Source: Haloplanus rubicundus (GTDB lineage: Archaea > Halobacteriota > Halobacteria > Halobacteriales > Haloferacaceae). From it: a stretch of 64,000 nucleotides of DNA. Numbering within the stretch: position 1 is the stretch's first letter; every line of letters starts with the position of its first letter. The stretch covers positions 2,914,001-2,978,000 of the forward strand of contig NZ_CP031148.1 in assembly GCF_003342675.1 (NCBI RefSeq). The letters run 5' to 3'. The translations under genes and the position numbers were made by a program. The notes beneath the pieces were generated by a model that was not told the origin of the DNA, ran no database searches, and was given only the letters and a program-made list of their open reading frames with translations. Positions 32,255-42,203 of this stretch are shown here, in pieces.

Positions 32255-33682
32255 ATGGCCTCCGACGCCGACCCCGACACCACACTCTGGTGGCTCCGAC
32301 GTGACCGTCGCCTCCACGACAACCCGGCGCTCGTCGCCGCGGCCGACGCCGACCGCCTGCTCCCGGTGTCAGTCTTCGACCCGGCCCACTACGGCACGGC
32401 CGAGTACGGCGGCACGAACTCCTTCACCTACGAGAAGACGGGGGGCCGACGGACGCGATTCCGAATCGACTCCGTCGCCGACCTTCGCTCGCGACTCCGC
32501 GACCGCGGGAGCGACCTCGTCGTGCGGACGGGCGACCCCGCCTCGGTCCTCTCGACGCTCGCGGACCGTGTCGACGCCGACGCCGTCCACGTCCACACGC
32601 GCCCGACACCGGAGGAACGGGCAGTGGAGGAACGGGTCGAGGCGGCACTCGACGCCCCGCTCGTCCGCCACTGGGGGCACACCCTGTACCACCCGGCGGA
32701 CCTCCCGAACGGCGTCTCGGGGGTCGACGACACCTACACCCCGTTCCGGAAGTCGGTGGAGTCGTCGGCGTCGGTGCGGGACCCGGAACCGATCCCCGAA
32801 CTTCCCCCGCGGCCGTCCGGCGTCGATCCGGGCGTGCTTCCCGACGCCGCCGCCCTCGGCGTCGACACCTCCCCCGTCGACGACCGGGCGGCACTCGTCT
32901 TCGAGGGCGGCGAAACAGCCGCGCTCGGCCGCCTCGACGAGTACCTCTGGGAGACCGACGCGCTCCGCGAGTACAAGGAGACCCGGAACGGGTTGCTCGG
33001 CCGCGACTACTCCTCGAAGTTCTCGCCGTGGCTGAACGAGGGGTGTCTCTCGCCGCGGCGGGTGTACGCCGAAATAGACGAGTACGAGGACCGGCGCGTC
33101 GCGAACGACTCGACGTACTGGCTCCGGTTCGAACTCGTCTGGCGTGACTTCTTCCAGTTCCAGTTCGCCAAACACGGCGCGACGTTCTTCACGCCGGGCG
33201 GCATCCGTCACCGCGAAATCGCGTGGCGGGACGACCCCGAAGCGTTCGAGCGCTGGAGACGCGGCGAGACGGGGATTCCGTTCGTCGACGCCGGTATGCG
33301 CGAGTTGAACGCGACGGGCTACCTGTCGAACCGCGCCCGACAGAACGTCGCGTCCTTCCTGGCGAACGACCTGCGGATCGACTGGCGGACGGGTGCGGCG
33401 TACTTCGAGACGCGCCTGATCGACTACGACCCCGCGTCGAACTACGGCAACTGGGCGTACGTCGCGGGCGTGGGCAACGACTCGCGGAACCGCTCGTTCG
33501 ACGTGGTGTGGCAGGCCCACCGGTACGACCCGGACGCCGAGTACGTGCAGCGGTGGGTGCCCGAACTCGACGGGCTGTCGCCGGAGGCGGCCCACGAACC
33601 GTGGACGCTCCCCGACGAGAGACGGGCGCGGCTCGACTACCCGGCGCCGATGATCGATCCGGAGACGCAGTACGGGGACTGA
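32255..33682 (+). CDS. DASH-type cryptochrome/photolyase
   Basis: A 475-residue flavoprotein. The N-terminal photolyase domain starts WWLRRDRRLHDNPAL; the C-terminal FAD domain has YSSKFSPWLNEGCLSPR, GETGIPFVDAGMREL, NRARQNVASFLANDL, and the FAD/active region DPASNYGNWAYVAGVGND. The C-terminal motif GNDSRNRSFDVVWQAHRYDP with a short end matches DASH proteins, which repair single-strand or loop CPDs and may sense light. TATA-like CTTTCAT is about 27 nt before the ATG. The ferredoxin gene begins 2 bp after the stop. Confidence 0.93.
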   Translation: MASDADPDTTLWWLRRDRRLHDNPALVAAADADRLLPVSVFDPAHYGTAEYGGTNSFTYEKTGGRRTRFRIDSVADLRSRLRDRGSDLVVRTGDPASVLSTLADRVDADAVHVHTRPTPEERAVEERVEAALDAPLVRHWGHTLYHPADLPNGVSGVDDTYTPFRKSVESSASVRDPEPIPELPPRPSGVDPGVLPDAAALGVDTSPVDDRAALVFEGGETAALGRLDEYLWETDALREYKETRNGLLGRDYSSKFSPWLNEGCLSPRRVYAEIDEYEDRRVANDSTYWLRFELVWRDFFQFQFAKHGATFFTPGGIRHREIAWRDDPEAFERWRRGETGIPFVDAGMRELNATGYLSNRARQNVASFLANDLRIDWRTGAAYFETRLIDYDPASNYGNWAYVAGVGNDSRNRSFDVVWQAHRYDPDAEYVQRWVPELDGLSPEAAHEPWTLPDERRARLDYPAPMIDPETQYGD

Positions 33683-33684
33683 CG

Positions 33685-34068
33685 ATGGAAGACGGCGAGC
33701 ACTGCGACGTAGTGTACGTCTGGGTGGAGGACAGTGAGAGACGCAGTCCCTCCGGCAGTCGGTCGAAGCCCGTGGACGGCGAGGGACGCCTCCTGACGGC
33801 CCCGGCCGGGGCGACGCTCCGGGACGTCCTCGTCGCGGCCGGGCTGTCGCCGTACACCCGACTCACCGAGCGGCTGAACTGCGGGGGCCGGGGACTGTGT
33901 GGAACCTGTGGCGTCCGGATCGAGGAGGGTCCGAGCGCCGAGCACTGGCACGACGCCCTCGCCGAACGGTGGGGGTATCCGCGGCTCTCGTGTCAGGTCC
34001 GGCTGGACGGGGACGCCCGAGTCCGGCTCGCCGAGAAGGTCGTCTGGGGGCGACGGAAGTCGGAGTAG
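33685..34068 (+). CDS. Plant-type 2Fe-2S ferredoxin
   Basis: 127 residues with the four cluster ligands Cys66, Cys72, Cys75 and Cys103 (RLNCGGRGLCGTCGVRI and LSCQV). A Ser/Arg-rich stretch (about 18-29) and acidic N-terminus precede the beta-grasp fold. It begins 2 bp after the cryptochrome stop, so the pair shares a transcript. It could reduce the cryptochrome flavin, but ferredoxins have many partners. Confidence 0.88.
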   Translation: MEDGEHCDVVYVWVEDSERRSPSGSRSKPVDGEGRLLTAPAGATLRDVLVAAGLSPYTRLTERLNCGGRGLCGTCGVRIEEGPSAEHWHDALAERWGYPRLSCQVRLDGDARVRLAEKVVWGRRKSE

Positions 34069-34105
34069 CGTCGGTCGACGGCGGCTGCTCCGCGCGGCGC
34101 CGCGA

Positions 34106-34291
34106 TCAGACCGGACGCCCGTCCATGTCCGTCCCGACGAGGTAGGTACCGAGCGTCAGAAGCGCTGCGGCGGCGACGGCAGTCAGATCGACGGACAGTG
34201 TCGTCCCGGGAAAGAGGGTCGGGTAGAACGCTGCCGTTCCCACGATCATCAGGACGATTCCGATCAGGCCACGCTGCGTGAGGCCGAGCAT
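34106..34291 (-). CDS. 61-residue membrane protein, hypothetical
   Basis: 61 residues with two hydrophobic helices (LIGIVLMIVGTAAFYPTLF and LTAVAAAALLTLGTYLVG). It has the look of small conserved haloarchaeal membrane proteins. A TATA-like AGTTATG on the minus strand (34313-34320) fits the ATG. No function can be read. Confidence 0.6.
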   Translation of the reverse strand: MLGLTQRGLIGIVLMIVGTAAFYPTLFPGTTLSVDLTAVAAAALLTLGTYLVGTDMDGRPV

Positions 34292-34361
34292 ACGACATTG
34301 CTCGTACCGCAGTCACATAACTGATTAGCTTTCGACTGGCCCGGAGGGCGGGACCGTCGAG

Positions 34362-34622
34362 TCACTGTCCGTGTTCGTGGCCGACGACGAGGGCGACGAC
34401 GTTCATCAGGAGGAGTCCGACGAACACCGTGGCCTGCTGGCCGTCGAGGCCACCGACGAGCAAGGGGAGATAGAGGAAGGGCAACGCGACGGCGGTCCAG
34501 AAGGCCAGAAAGCGGAGGGGGGCGACGACCACGGCGAGGCTCAGGCGAACGAGCCGTGAGTCGACGAGTTCCTGTGGGCGGGGCAGTCGGTCGATTGGGG
34601 CGGTGGGGGACGAGTTCGACAT
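34362..34622 (-). CDS. 86-residue membrane protein, hypothetical
   Basis: 86 residues starting MSNSSPTAPID with two hydrophobic segments (about 30-55 and 60-80) and a His-rich C-terminus GHEHGQ. The frame begins further upstream (34661), but a TATA box GGGTATATGGG (about 34656-34666) lies before the 34622 start and inside that extension, so the later ATG is used. Function unknown. Confidence 0.6.
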   Translation of the reverse strand: MSNSSPTAPIDRLPRPQELVDSRLVRLSLAVVVAPLRFLAFWTAVALPFLYLPLLVGGLDGQQATVFVGLLLMNVVALVVGHEHGQ

Positions 34623-34888
34623 CGGGGACACCTCACTTCCCGAATGGACGGGCGGACCCATATACCCCGCCGAGCGTTGCCGTCGTTTCGGGGATTTTCA
34701 TCCACGACACGCTCAGTATCGGCCAACAATCCACAGCCTCTGTTTGGCGCTAACTTTTCATACGGCTCGTTCACTCTTTTATTCAAATATAATATGAAGA
34801 ATTTATATCGGCGGAGGTACGGGTCCATTACCGACCGCGAACCGGTGTTCTCTTAACGCCGGTGTCGCGTAGGTGATGACGAACGTTC

Positions 34889-35572
34889 ATGTCGAATCCG
34901 AGCGCCACCACGGAGCGGCAAATCGACAGCAATCTGTTCATTACCGTCTCCGGACCACCGGGCTGTGGGGCGACGACGCTCACCGAGGGACTCGCGGAGG
35001 CGCTGAACTGCGGCTACGTCATCGGGGGCGACATCTTCCGTGACCTCGCCGAGGAGCGCGACCTCTCGCTGCAACAGCTCATCGCCAAGGCCGAAGAGGA
35101 CGACACGATAGACCGGGCGCTCGATCAGCGGCTCCGCCGTATCGCCGAGCAGTGGGGCGCGGCGAACAAGGCGTTCATCCTCGAATCGCGGCTGGCGGGA
35201 TGGCTCGCGGGCAACCGGGCCGACCTGCGCATCTGGCTCGACGCCCCCGAAGAGATCCGCATCGAGCGCCTCAGCGACTACGAGGTGAGTTACGAAATCG
35301 AGCGCCCCGCCGAGCGCGAGGACGTCAGCCTCCGGCATCTCGACGACGAGGAGGAAATCGGCCCGCTGCTCCGCGTCCGCGAGGTGAGCGAGGCCGGTCG
35401 GTACGAGAGCTACTACGGTATCGACGTGGAGGATCAGTCCTTCTACGATCTCTCGATCAACACCGCTCGGTGGGACGCCGAGACGGTGCTCGAGATGGTG
35501 CTCACGGCCATCGAAGGCTACGACCCCGAGACGGACGAGGGGGCCTTCACCACGCGCGACGTGACGCTTTAA
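34889..35572 (+). CDS. Cytidylate kinase-like P-loop protein (archaeal type)
   Basis: 227 residues resembling archaeal CMP kinases: ITVSGPPGCGATTLTEGLAE (18-37), GYVIGGDIFRDLAEERD, and DLRIWLDAPEEIRIERL. The P-loop is GPPGCGATT, with Ala where classic Walker A has Lys. Archaeal cytidylate kinases often have GTGTTT-type loops lacking this lysine, so the change is not proof of inactivity. A long C-terminal extension includes DINTARWDAETVLEMVL. The upstream gap 34623-34888 has AT-rich ATATAATATG and TTAACG boxes, the latter about 29 nt before the ATG. Confidence 0.75.
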   Translation: MSNPSATTERQIDSNLFITVSGPPGCGATTLTEGLAEALNCGYVIGGDIFRDLAEERDLSLQQLIAKAEEDDTIDRALDQRLRRIAEQWGAANKAFILESRLAGWLAGNRADLRIWLDAPEEIRIERLSDYEVSYEIERPAEREDVSLRHLDDEEEIGPLLRVREVSEAGRYESYYGIDVEDQSFYDLSINTARWDAETVLEMVLTAIEGYDPETDEGAFTTRDVTL

Positions 35573-36495
35573 TCCTCCATCGCTCGCCGAAGCCGTGGGA
35601 GTTCGGCTCGGATGGCCCGCCGCTTGACCAGGAGGAAGCCGGCGAAGATCAGCGCGAAGCCGCCGACGGTGGCAAGGGAGAGGCGTTCCTGCAGGAAGAG
35701 CCAGCCCGCGAGCGCCGCGAACACCGGCGCGACGTAGGAGACGAGGTTGATCTCGACCGCCCCCAGCCGGTCCAGCAGGTCGAAGTAGATGAGAAAGCCG
35801 AGCGCGCTGGCCGCGAGGGCGAGATAGGCGAGCGCGAGAACCCCCTCGACGGAGAGGGTCACGTCCGCGAACGACTCGCCGAGCGCGAGCGAGATGGCGT
35901 GCATCAAGAGTGCGCCCCCGAGCATCGACCACGCCTCCATGGTCTCGATGGGGAGCGTGGCCTCGATCCGGCGAGTCAACACGGAGCCGAGGGCAAAGGA
36001 CGTCGCGGCGCCGAAGACGAGCAGCTTCGCGACGACGCCGCCTGCGAGGAGCGCGTCAGGGGCGGGGCGCGCGAGGACGACGACGCCCAGCAGGCCGAGA
36101 CAGAGGCCGACGACGCCGGCGGTGGTCAGACGCTCGTCGGGAAGGAACACGCGGGCAAAGCCCGTCGTCAACACGGGGCTGAGGCTGACGATGACGGCGG
36201 CGGCCGCGCTGGTGACGGCGGGGTCGGACTCGCCGAGAAAGAGCAGGACGTGATAGCCGGCGATCAGGAGCGTCGCGCCGACGACGACGAGCGTCCACTG
36301 GCCTCGTCCCGAAGGGACGGGGTCGTCGACGGCCCACACGGCGTACGCGAGCATCAGGACGCCGGCCACGTCGTATCGGATCGCCGCGAAGAGGACCGGC
36401 GGGAAGTACGCGAGCCCGGCTTTGATCGCCATGAACGCCGACCCCCAGACGGCGGCGAGGACGAGAAAGAGGGCGAGGTTGCGGTAGCGGGACAC
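35569..36495 (-). CDS. EamA/DMT family transporter
   Basis: 308 residues with ten predicted transmembrane helices in two EamA repeats (about 5-135 and 150-290), e.g. LALFLVLAAVWGSAFMAIKA and LAYLALAASALGFLIYFDLL. The second half ends AGFLLVKRRAIRAEL. Substrate unknown; members export amino acids, nucleosides or metabolites. Overlaps the CMP-kinase-like gene by 4 bp, tail to tail. Confidence 0.88.
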   Translation of the reverse strand: MSRYRNLALFLVLAAVWGSAFMAIKAGLAYFPPVLFAAIRYDVAGVLMLAYAVWAVDDPVPSGRGQWTLVVVGATLLIAGYHVLLFLGESDPAVTSAAAAVIVSLSPVLTTGFARVFLPDERLTTAGVVGLCLGLLGVVVLARPAPDALLAGGVVAKLLVFGAATSFALGSVLTRRIEATLPIETMEAWSMLGGALLMHAISLALGESFADVTLSVEGVLALAYLALAASALGFLIYFDLLDRLGAVEINLVSYVAPVFAALAGWLFLQERLSLATVGGFALIFAGFLLVKRRAIRAELPRLRRAMED

Positions 36496-36520
36496 GGAGT
36501 GAGTCGGCCCGATGCGGCAC

Positions 36521-37042
36521 TCAACGTTTCGATTCGCGGCGCCCGTCGCGGATCGCTCGCAACACGTCCTGTCGGGCGACGATACCGACGAGTCGGCCGT
36601 CGTCGGTCTCCTCGCTCCCGACGACGGGGAGCCGGTTGATGTCGCGTTCGTCGTCGGCGAGCAGATCCAGAATCGTATCGAGGTCGGTGTCGGGCGTGAT
36701 CGTCACCACGTCGGCGGTCATCACCTCGCTGATGGGCCGGTTCGCGTTCTTCGCGAGGTCGATGCCGAGGTCGAGGTCGTCCCACGACACGTCGATGGCG
36801 TACGTGAGCGTCTGGGTGAACGGTGGCAGCCCGATGGGAAGCCACAGGGTTCGCTCCTCGGTCTGGAACAGGTGGACGAGGTCGTGTTGGGTGACGATGC
36901 CCACGACGGCGCCGGCATCGTCTACCACGGGGAAGCCGTTGAAGTCGGCGCGGGCCAGGCGGCCAAGCACCTCGCTCACCTCGTCGTCGGGGGCGACCGT
37001 CTCGACGTCCGTCTCCATCAGATCACGGGCGGTCAGAGCCAT
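36521..37042 (-). CDS. CBS-pair domain protein
   Basis: 173 residues made of two CBS domains (about 5-60 and 108-165) separated by a helical insert with RTLWLPIGLPPFTQTLTYAI. DLMETDVETVAPDDEVSEV and ISEVMTADVVTITPDTDLD are the repeat starts. CBS pairs bind adenosine nucleotides and regulate partner proteins; the partner is not evident. The frame upstream of 37042 is not CBS-like. Convergent with the EamA gene is not seen; both are on the minus strand with a 25-bp gap. Confidence 0.88.
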   Translation of the reverse strand: MALTARDLMETDVETVAPDDEVSEVLGRLARADFNGFPVVDDAGAVVGIVTQHDLVHLFQTEERTLWLPIGLPPFTQTLTYAIDVSWDDLDLGIDLAKNANRPISEVMTADVVTITPDTDLDTILDLLADDERDINRLPVVGSEETDDGRLVGIVARQDVLRAIRDGRRESKR

Positions 37043-37126
37043 GCGATGAGGGAGGACGGTGAGCGGCGTAGGTTTTGCGGGTGCGCCGCGCCGTACGTTT
37101 AAGTAACCCGACCGCAAAAACGGAGT

Positions 37127-37771
37127 ATGGCCGTTCACGGCCGTTCGACGCTCCGGGACCTGTTCGACGACTCGCCCACGCCCCACATCGCGCACCCGCC
37201 GCGCACCCACCATCGACACTTCTACGTCGCCACCGACGGCTCCTACCGAGCCGAGGGTGGGGGACTCGGGGCAGTCATCGAGGCACGCGACGGGACGCGG
37301 GTCGCCCGACTCGCCCTCCCCGACACACCGCCGGACAACAACGTCGCGGAGTATCGGGCGCTCCATCTCGGACTCGACGTACTCGCCGCGCGGGCACCGC
37401 CGGACACCCGGGTCGGCGTCCTCGTCGACCACGACGACCTGGCAGCGAACGTCAACCACACCGTGCTCACCGCGGACCATCCGGACTGGGAGCCGACGGG
37501 ACCCATCGACGTGCCGGCGCGAAGCGAGTACCACTGGCGCGGCATCCGCGCCCGCATCGGCGACTTCGAGGAACTGCGGGCGGCACGCATCGACAGCCGC
37601 GTCAACCCGGCGCATCCGCTCGCGAACGCACCCGAACGGTACGCTCACGTCAACGGCCGCGAGGATCGATGCGTCCTTCCGGACCGGAACCGGGGGCACG
37701 CGCCGACGCCGGAGGACGCGACGACCGAGATCCCGCCGCCGTCGCGGGCGGAGCGCCGCGCGAGCGACTGA
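37127..37771 (+). CDS. rnhA: RNase HI family protein
   Basis: 214 residues. The RNase H fold has YVATDGSYRAEGGGLGAVIE (Asp37), NNVAEYRALHLGLDVL (Glu75) and VLVDHDDLAANVNH (Asp101 or nearby), the usual catalytic carboxylates. This is the archaeal-type RNase HI that degrades RNA in RNA-DNA hybrids; a histidine-rich N-terminus (about 20-31) and a proline-rich C-terminus add to the domain. TTTAAG at 37098-37103 is a TATA box 26 nt before the ATG. Confidence 0.88.
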   Translation: MAVHGRSTLRDLFDDSPTPHIAHPPRTHHRHFYVATDGSYRAEGGGLGAVIEARDGTRVARLALPDTPPDNNVAEYRALHLGLDVLAARAPPDTRVGVLVDHDDLAANVNHTVLTADHPDWEPTGPIDVPARSEYHWRGIRARIGDFEELRAARIDSRVNPAHPLANAPERYAHVNGREDRCVLPDRNRGHAPTPEDATTEIPPPSRAERRASD

Positions 37772-37772
37772 C

Positions 37773-40031
37773 CTACTCGTCCCGTTCCTGGGCGTCGACG
37801 ACGGCGACGCCCGCGAGGTTGACGATGTCTTTCACCTCGTCGCCCCGCTGGAGGACGTGGACCGGCTTGTCCATGCCCACCAGCATCGGCCCGATGGCGT
37901 CCGCGCCGCCGAGCCGTTGTAACAACTTGTACCCGATGTTCCCCGCCTCCAGATTCGGGAAGATCAACACGTTCGCCGGCTCCTCCAAGTCCGCGAAGTC
38001 GTAGGTGCCCTCCAGAATGTCCTCGACCACCGCGGTGTCGGCCTGCATCTCGCCGTCGACCGGGAAGTCCACCTCGGGGTCCTCGCGGAGCATCTCGGCG
38101 GCCCGTCGGGGCTTGCGCGTCCCCGGGTTGTCGACGCTCCCGAAGTTGGAGTACGAGAGCATCGCGGCCCGCGGTTCGACGTTGAACCGGCGGGCGAGTT
38201 CGCCCGTGTGGCGCCCGATTTCGGCCAACTCGGCCGCACCGGGGTCCTGGTTGACCGTCGCGTCGGCGACGAAGATCACGCGGTTCTTGAACGTGAGCAT
38301 GTAGACGCCGGCGGCGTACTCCGCGTCCTCGGCGGTGCCGATGATCTGGAGCGGCGGCCGCAGCGCGGACGGGTAGTGATGCATCAGGCCGGTCAGCATC
38401 GCGTCGGCGTCGCCCATCTCCACCATTACGCTCCCGAGGTAGTTGCCGTCGCGGACGAGTTCGTTCGCCTCGCGGCGGGTGACGCCCTTCCGTTTCCGGA
38501 GTTCGTACAGGCGCTCCGCGTAGGAGTCGAGTTCGTCGGTGGCGGGGTCGACGATTTCGGGGTCGAAATCGAGGCCGAGGTCGTCCATCGTCTCCCAGAT
38601 GGCCTCGCGGTCGCCCAGCAGGACGGGCTGGGCGATACCCTGATCCGTGATCTGGTAGGCGGCGCGGATCATCTTCTCGTCGGTACCCTCGGCGAGGACG
38701 ACCCGCTTGGGGTCGGTCTTGGCCTTGTTGAGGACGACCCGCATCATCTCGCGGGACTTGCCGAGTCGCGCCTCCAGCTCCTCGCGGTAGGTGCTGAGGT
38801 CGATGGACTTGCGGGCGGCGTCGCTCTCGATGGCCGCCTGCGCGACGGCGGGCGCCACCTCGAACATCACCCGCGGGTCGACGGGTTTGGGGAGGATGTA
38901 CTCGGGGCCGAACTGAAGCGGCTGGTCGCCGTACGCCTTCACGACGGCGTCCGGGACGTCCTTGCGCGCGAGGTCCGCGAGCGCGCGGGCCGCGGCGACT
39001 TTCATCTCCTCGTTGATCTCCGTCGCCCGCACGTCGAGTGCCCCCCGGAAGATGAAGGGGAATCCGAGGACGTTGTTCACCTGATTGGGGTAGTCGGAGC
39101 GTCCCGTGCCGACGACGACGGTGTCGTCGCGGGCCTCCTTGGCCTCGTGGTACCCGATTTCGGGTTCGGGGTTGGCCATCGCGAAGATGATCGGGTTCTC
39201 GGCCATCGATCGCACCATCTCCGGGCTCACGATGCCGCCGACGGAGAGACCGACGAACACGTCGGTCGCCTCCATGGCGTCGGCCAGTCCTCCCTCGGCG
39301 CGGTCCTGCGCGAAGCGGGCCTTGTACTCGTTGAGTTCGCCGGCGTCGACCCGGTCGGTCGTGATGATCCCCGAGGAGTCACACATGGTGACGTTGTCGC
39401 GGGCGACGCCGAGGGAGACGAGGAACTCGGCGGTGGCGATGGCGCTCGCACCCGCGCCGGAGATGGTCACCGTGAGGTCTTCGAGGGTTTTCCCCACGAT
39501 GTCGGCGGCGTTGACGAGGCCGGCGCCGATGATGATGGCCGTGCCGTGCTGGTCGTCGTGGAAGACGGGGATCGACATCTCCTCGCGGAGGCGCTCCTCG
39601 ATTTCGAAACAGTCGGGCGCCTTGATGTCTTCGAGGTTGATCCCGCCGAACGTCGGTTGCATCGCCTTCGTCGCCGTGATCACGTCCGCCGGATCGTCGA
39701 AGTCGAGTTCGATGTCGAAGACGTCGATGTCGGCGAAGCGCTTGAACAGGACGCCCTTCCCCTCCATGACGGGTTTGGAGGCCTGCGCGCCGATGTCGCC
39801 GAGGCCGAGGACGGCCGACCCGTTGGAGATGACGCCGACGAGGTTCCCTTTCGCCGTGTAGTCGTAGGCGAGGTCGGGGTCCTCGTGGATGTCCGAACAC
39901 GGCGCGGCCACGCCGGGGGAGTACGCCAGACTCAGATCCCGCTGTGTGTTCGTCGGCTTCGTCGTCGAAATCTCTATCTTGCCGGGAGGATCCTGTCGAT
40001 GATACTCCCTGGCGTCGTCGTCGAGTCCCAT
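37773..40031 (-). CDS. maeB: NADP-type malic enzyme fused to a phosphotransacetylase domain
   Basis: 752 residues from ATG 40031. The N-terminal malic enzyme (about 1-400) has [40 protein letters not shown] and [10 protein letters not shown]; the C-terminal phosphotransacetylase-like domain (about 420-750) has [19 protein letters not shown] and [17 protein letters not shown]. Such fusions decarboxylate malate to pyruvate; the PTA part is usually regulatory. A GTG start at 40043 is possible, but TTTTTATC on the minus strand near 40056-40063 gives leaderless spacing for the ATG. Confidence 0.93.
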   Translation of the reverse strand: MGLDDDAREYHRQDPPGKIEISTTKPTNTQRDLSLAYSPGVAAPCSDIHEDPDLAYDYTAKGNLVGVISNGSAVLGLGDIGAQASKPVMEGKGVLFKRFADIDVFDIELDFDDPADVITATKAMQPTFGGINLEDIKAPDCFEIEERLREEMSIPVFHDDQHGTAIIIGAGLVNAADIVGKTLEDLTVTISGAGASAIATAEFLVSLGVARDNVTMCDSSGIITTDRVDAGELNEYKARFAQDRAEGGLADAMEATDVFVGLSVGGIVSPEMVRSMAENPIIFAMANPEPEIGYHEAKEARDDTVVVGTGRSDYPNQVNNVLGFPFIFRGALDVRATEINEEMKVAAARALADLARKDVPDAVVKAYGDQPLQFGPEYILPKPVDPRVMFEVAPAVAQAAIESDAARKSIDLSTYREELEARLGKSREMMRVVLNKAKTDPKRVVLAEGTDEKMIRAAYQITDQGIAQPVLLGDREAIWETMDDLGLDFDPEIVDPATDELDSYAERLYELRKRKGVTRREANELVRDGNYLGSVMVEMGDADAMLTGLMHHYPSALRPPLQIIGTAEDAEYAAGVYMLTFKNRVIFVADATVNQDPGAAELAEIGRHTGELARRFNVEPRAAMLSYSNFGSVDNPGTRKPRRAAEMLREDPEVDFPVDGEMQADTAVVEDILEGTYDFADLEEPANVLIFPNLEAGNIGYKLLQRLGGADAIGPMLVGMDKPVHVLQRGDEVKDIVNLAGVAVVDAQERDE

Positions 40032-40247
40032 AACCGCGACCACAAGTGGGGTAGATAAAAAGCTATCCGTGGCACGTCGATCATTACATTCGTCGATTGT
40101 CGTTCAATCCGGCGATCGGACGCCCCGGATAGTCCGCTGGCGGCGGGCCGTCACGGGCGTCGACGGCACTCGACCGTGAACCGACGCTCTCCCAGTTCGT
40201 GGGGACGGTCGGACAGGTCTAAGTACGCATAGCCCCGAAGCGCGCGT

Positions 40248-41102
40248 ATGAGCCTCCGCGACCGGGTTACGTTCCCTCGTTTCGCCGCGTTCACCACGGG
40301 GCTGACCCTCACGCTCGTCATGCTCGGCGTCTACACCGCCGCGACGGGATCGGGACTGGCCTGCTCGGCCCAGTGGCCCCTCTGTGACAACGGGCTACTT
40401 CCCCAGACCATCCCGAGTTTCATCGAGTGGTTCCACCGCCTCGTCGCCATGATCACCGGCTGGTTCATCGTCGGCACCGCGATATGGTCGTGGCGTCGCC
40501 CCGAGACGGGGACCCGCCTCACCGCGACGCTCGCGACCCTCCTCCTGCCGCTCCAGATCAGCATCGGCGCCGTCACCGTCACGCTCAACGGTATGCTCCC
40601 GACGGGGTACTCCCCGCCGACGCAGGGCGCCCACCTCGTCGTCGCGCTCACCATCTTCTCGCTGCTCGTGTGGACGGCGCTGTCCGCACGGACGAACGGC
40701 GACCCGCCGCTCCCCCGCGTCCGTCGGGCGCTCCTCGTCGCCTTCGGCGCCCTCGTCGCGAGCATCCTCGCCAGCCGTGTCTTCACGCCGACGCCGTACG
40801 GCCCGGCCGGACAGGCCCTCTTCTACGGCACCTCGCTGCTCGCCGTCGCCGCGCTCATCGCCGCGACCCGATGGCTCGCCGCCTCCTCCGTTCCGCGGCT
40901 CCGGTTCGCGACCGGAACGGCGCTTGGGCTGCTCTTCGTCGGCAGCCTGCTCGGCCGTGATCTCGTGTTCTACACCCCGACCGTCCGCCTCGTCAACGCG
41001 GCCGTCTTCCTGCTCGCCGGCGCCCTCGTCGCCGCCACGGCGGTCCTCGTCAGCCGGGCACGTCCCGACGGACGGGCCGGCAGCGTGGTGAGTTCGGACT
41101 AG
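40248..41102 (+). CDS. ctaA: Heme A synthase (CtaA/COX15)
   Basis: 284 residues with about eight transmembrane helices. Conserved pieces are GVYTAATGSGLACSAQWPLC near the first loop, the heme-binding His in WFHRLVAMITG, and TQGAHLVVALTIF. It converts heme O to heme A for cytochrome aa3-type oxidases. TCTAAGTA at 40218-40225 is a TATA box 26 nt before the ATG. The stop overlaps the ADH stop region tail to tail. Confidence 0.93.
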   Translation: MSLRDRVTFPRFAAFTTGLTLTLVMLGVYTAATGSGLACSAQWPLCDNGLLPQTIPSFIEWFHRLVAMITGWFIVGTAIWSWRRPETGTRLTATLATLLLPLQISIGAVTVTLNGMLPTGYSPPTQGAHLVVALTIFSLLVWTALSARTNGDPPLPRVRRALLVAFGALVASILASRVFTPTPYGPAGQALFYGTSLLAVAALIAATRWLAASSVPRLRFATGTALGLLFVGSLLGRDLVFYTPTVRLVNAAVFLLAGALVAATAVLVSRARPDGRAGSVVSSD

Positions 41103-42166
41103 AACTCGGTGACGACTTCCACGCCCGTCGTCTCGTACTCCGTCATCGCCGCCAGCCGCTCCGGCACCTCCGCCAACGACACTTCGCGGCGAACGAGCCG
41201 GCCGGGTTCGATCTCTCCCGACTCCAGCAAGCGAAGCAGTTCGTCGTATCGCGTCGGCGGCATCCCGCGCGCGCCCTTGAAGTCGGCCTCCATCATCGCC
41301 ATCCGCTCGACGGGTAGGGACACCTCGCCACGCTCCTCGTCCGTCGTCAACCCGACCTGGACGTGCGTGCCCCGACGCCGCAACGAGAACACCGAGTTGC
41401 GACACGTCTCGGCCACCCCGAGGGCGTCGACGGAGACGTGCGCGCCGCCGTCGGTCGCGCCCCGAACCGCACCCGTCACCGCTCGACCGTCCTTCCCATC
41501 GGCGTTCACGACGGCGTCGGCGCCCAACTCGGTCGCCAGGTCGAGCGCCGCATCACGGATGTCGACCGCGACCACCCGTGCGCCCAATGCGTCGGCGATG
41601 TGGACCGTCGAGAGACCCACGCCACCACAGCCGTGGACGGCGATCCAATCGCCCGCGCCGACGTCACCGCGCGCCGTCAGGGCGTGGAAGGCGGTCATGA
41701 ACCGGCAGCCGAGCGCAGCCATGTCCCGCGCCGAGACGCCGTCGGGGAGGTGCATGGCGTTGTAGTCGGCGTACGGAACGTGGACCTGTTCGGCGAACGC
41801 GCCCTGTGCCTCCCGCTGGAACCCGAGAGCGAGACCGTCCTCACAGACGTTGCCGTGGCCGCTCAGACACTGCGGACACGAGCCGTCGCCGAGGTTGAAC
41901 GGGACGGCGACGCGGTCACCCTCGGCGACGCGTTCGACCCGGTCGCCGACGGCGACGACGCGACCCGCCGGTTCGTGGCCGAGGATCTGCCCGTCGGCGA
42001 CCGCGTCGCCGACCCACTCGCCGTGTCCCTGCCACGCGTGCCAGTCGCTCCGGCAGACGCCGCAGGCCTCGACGTCGACGACGACGCCGTGCGGATCGGG
42101 ATCGGGTGCTTCGACGTCGGTGATCTCCAGCGGTTCGCCGTGTTCCCGGAGGACTGCGGCTCGCAT
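41099..42166 (-). CDS. Zinc-dependent alcohol dehydrogenase
   Basis: 355 residues, medium-chain dehydrogenase. Catalytic zinc ligands are Cys35 (EACGVCRSDWH), His64-Glu65 (GHEPAG) and a later Cys; the Rossmann motif is HGCGGVGLSTVHIA. The structural zinc lobe reads DGSCPQCLSGHGNVC, with Cys97, Cys100 and Cys108 and an Asp where one Cys is usual. Substrate and cofactor preference are not visible. CCTTTTTGACC on the minus strand (42188-42197) is 25 nt before the start. Confidence 0.9.
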   Translation of the reverse strand: MRAAVLREHGEPLEITDVEAPDPDPHGVVVDVEACGVCRSDWHAWQGHGEWVGDAVADGQILGHEPAGRVVAVGDRVERVAEGDRVAVPFNLGDGSCPQCLSGHGNVCEDGLALGFQREAQGAFAEQVHVPYADYNAMHLPDGVSARDMAALGCRFMTAFHALTARGDVGAGDWIAVHGCGGVGLSTVHIADALGARVVAVDIRDAALDLATELGADAVVNADGKDGRAVTGAVRGATDGGAHVSVDALGVAETCRNSVFSLRRRGTHVQVGLTTDEERGEVSLPVERMAMMEADFKGARGMPPTRYDELLRLLESGEIEPGRLVRREVSLAEVPERLAAMTEYETTGVEVVTEF

Positions 42167-42203
42167 ACTCGACGCCACGCCACCACGGGTCAAAAAGGAT
42201 TGC

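Noticed and set aside
38208-40058. 616-codon plus-strand frame opposite malic enzyme
   Set aside because: Shadow frame with repetitive Val/Asp/Gly/Arg composition and no recognisable fold.
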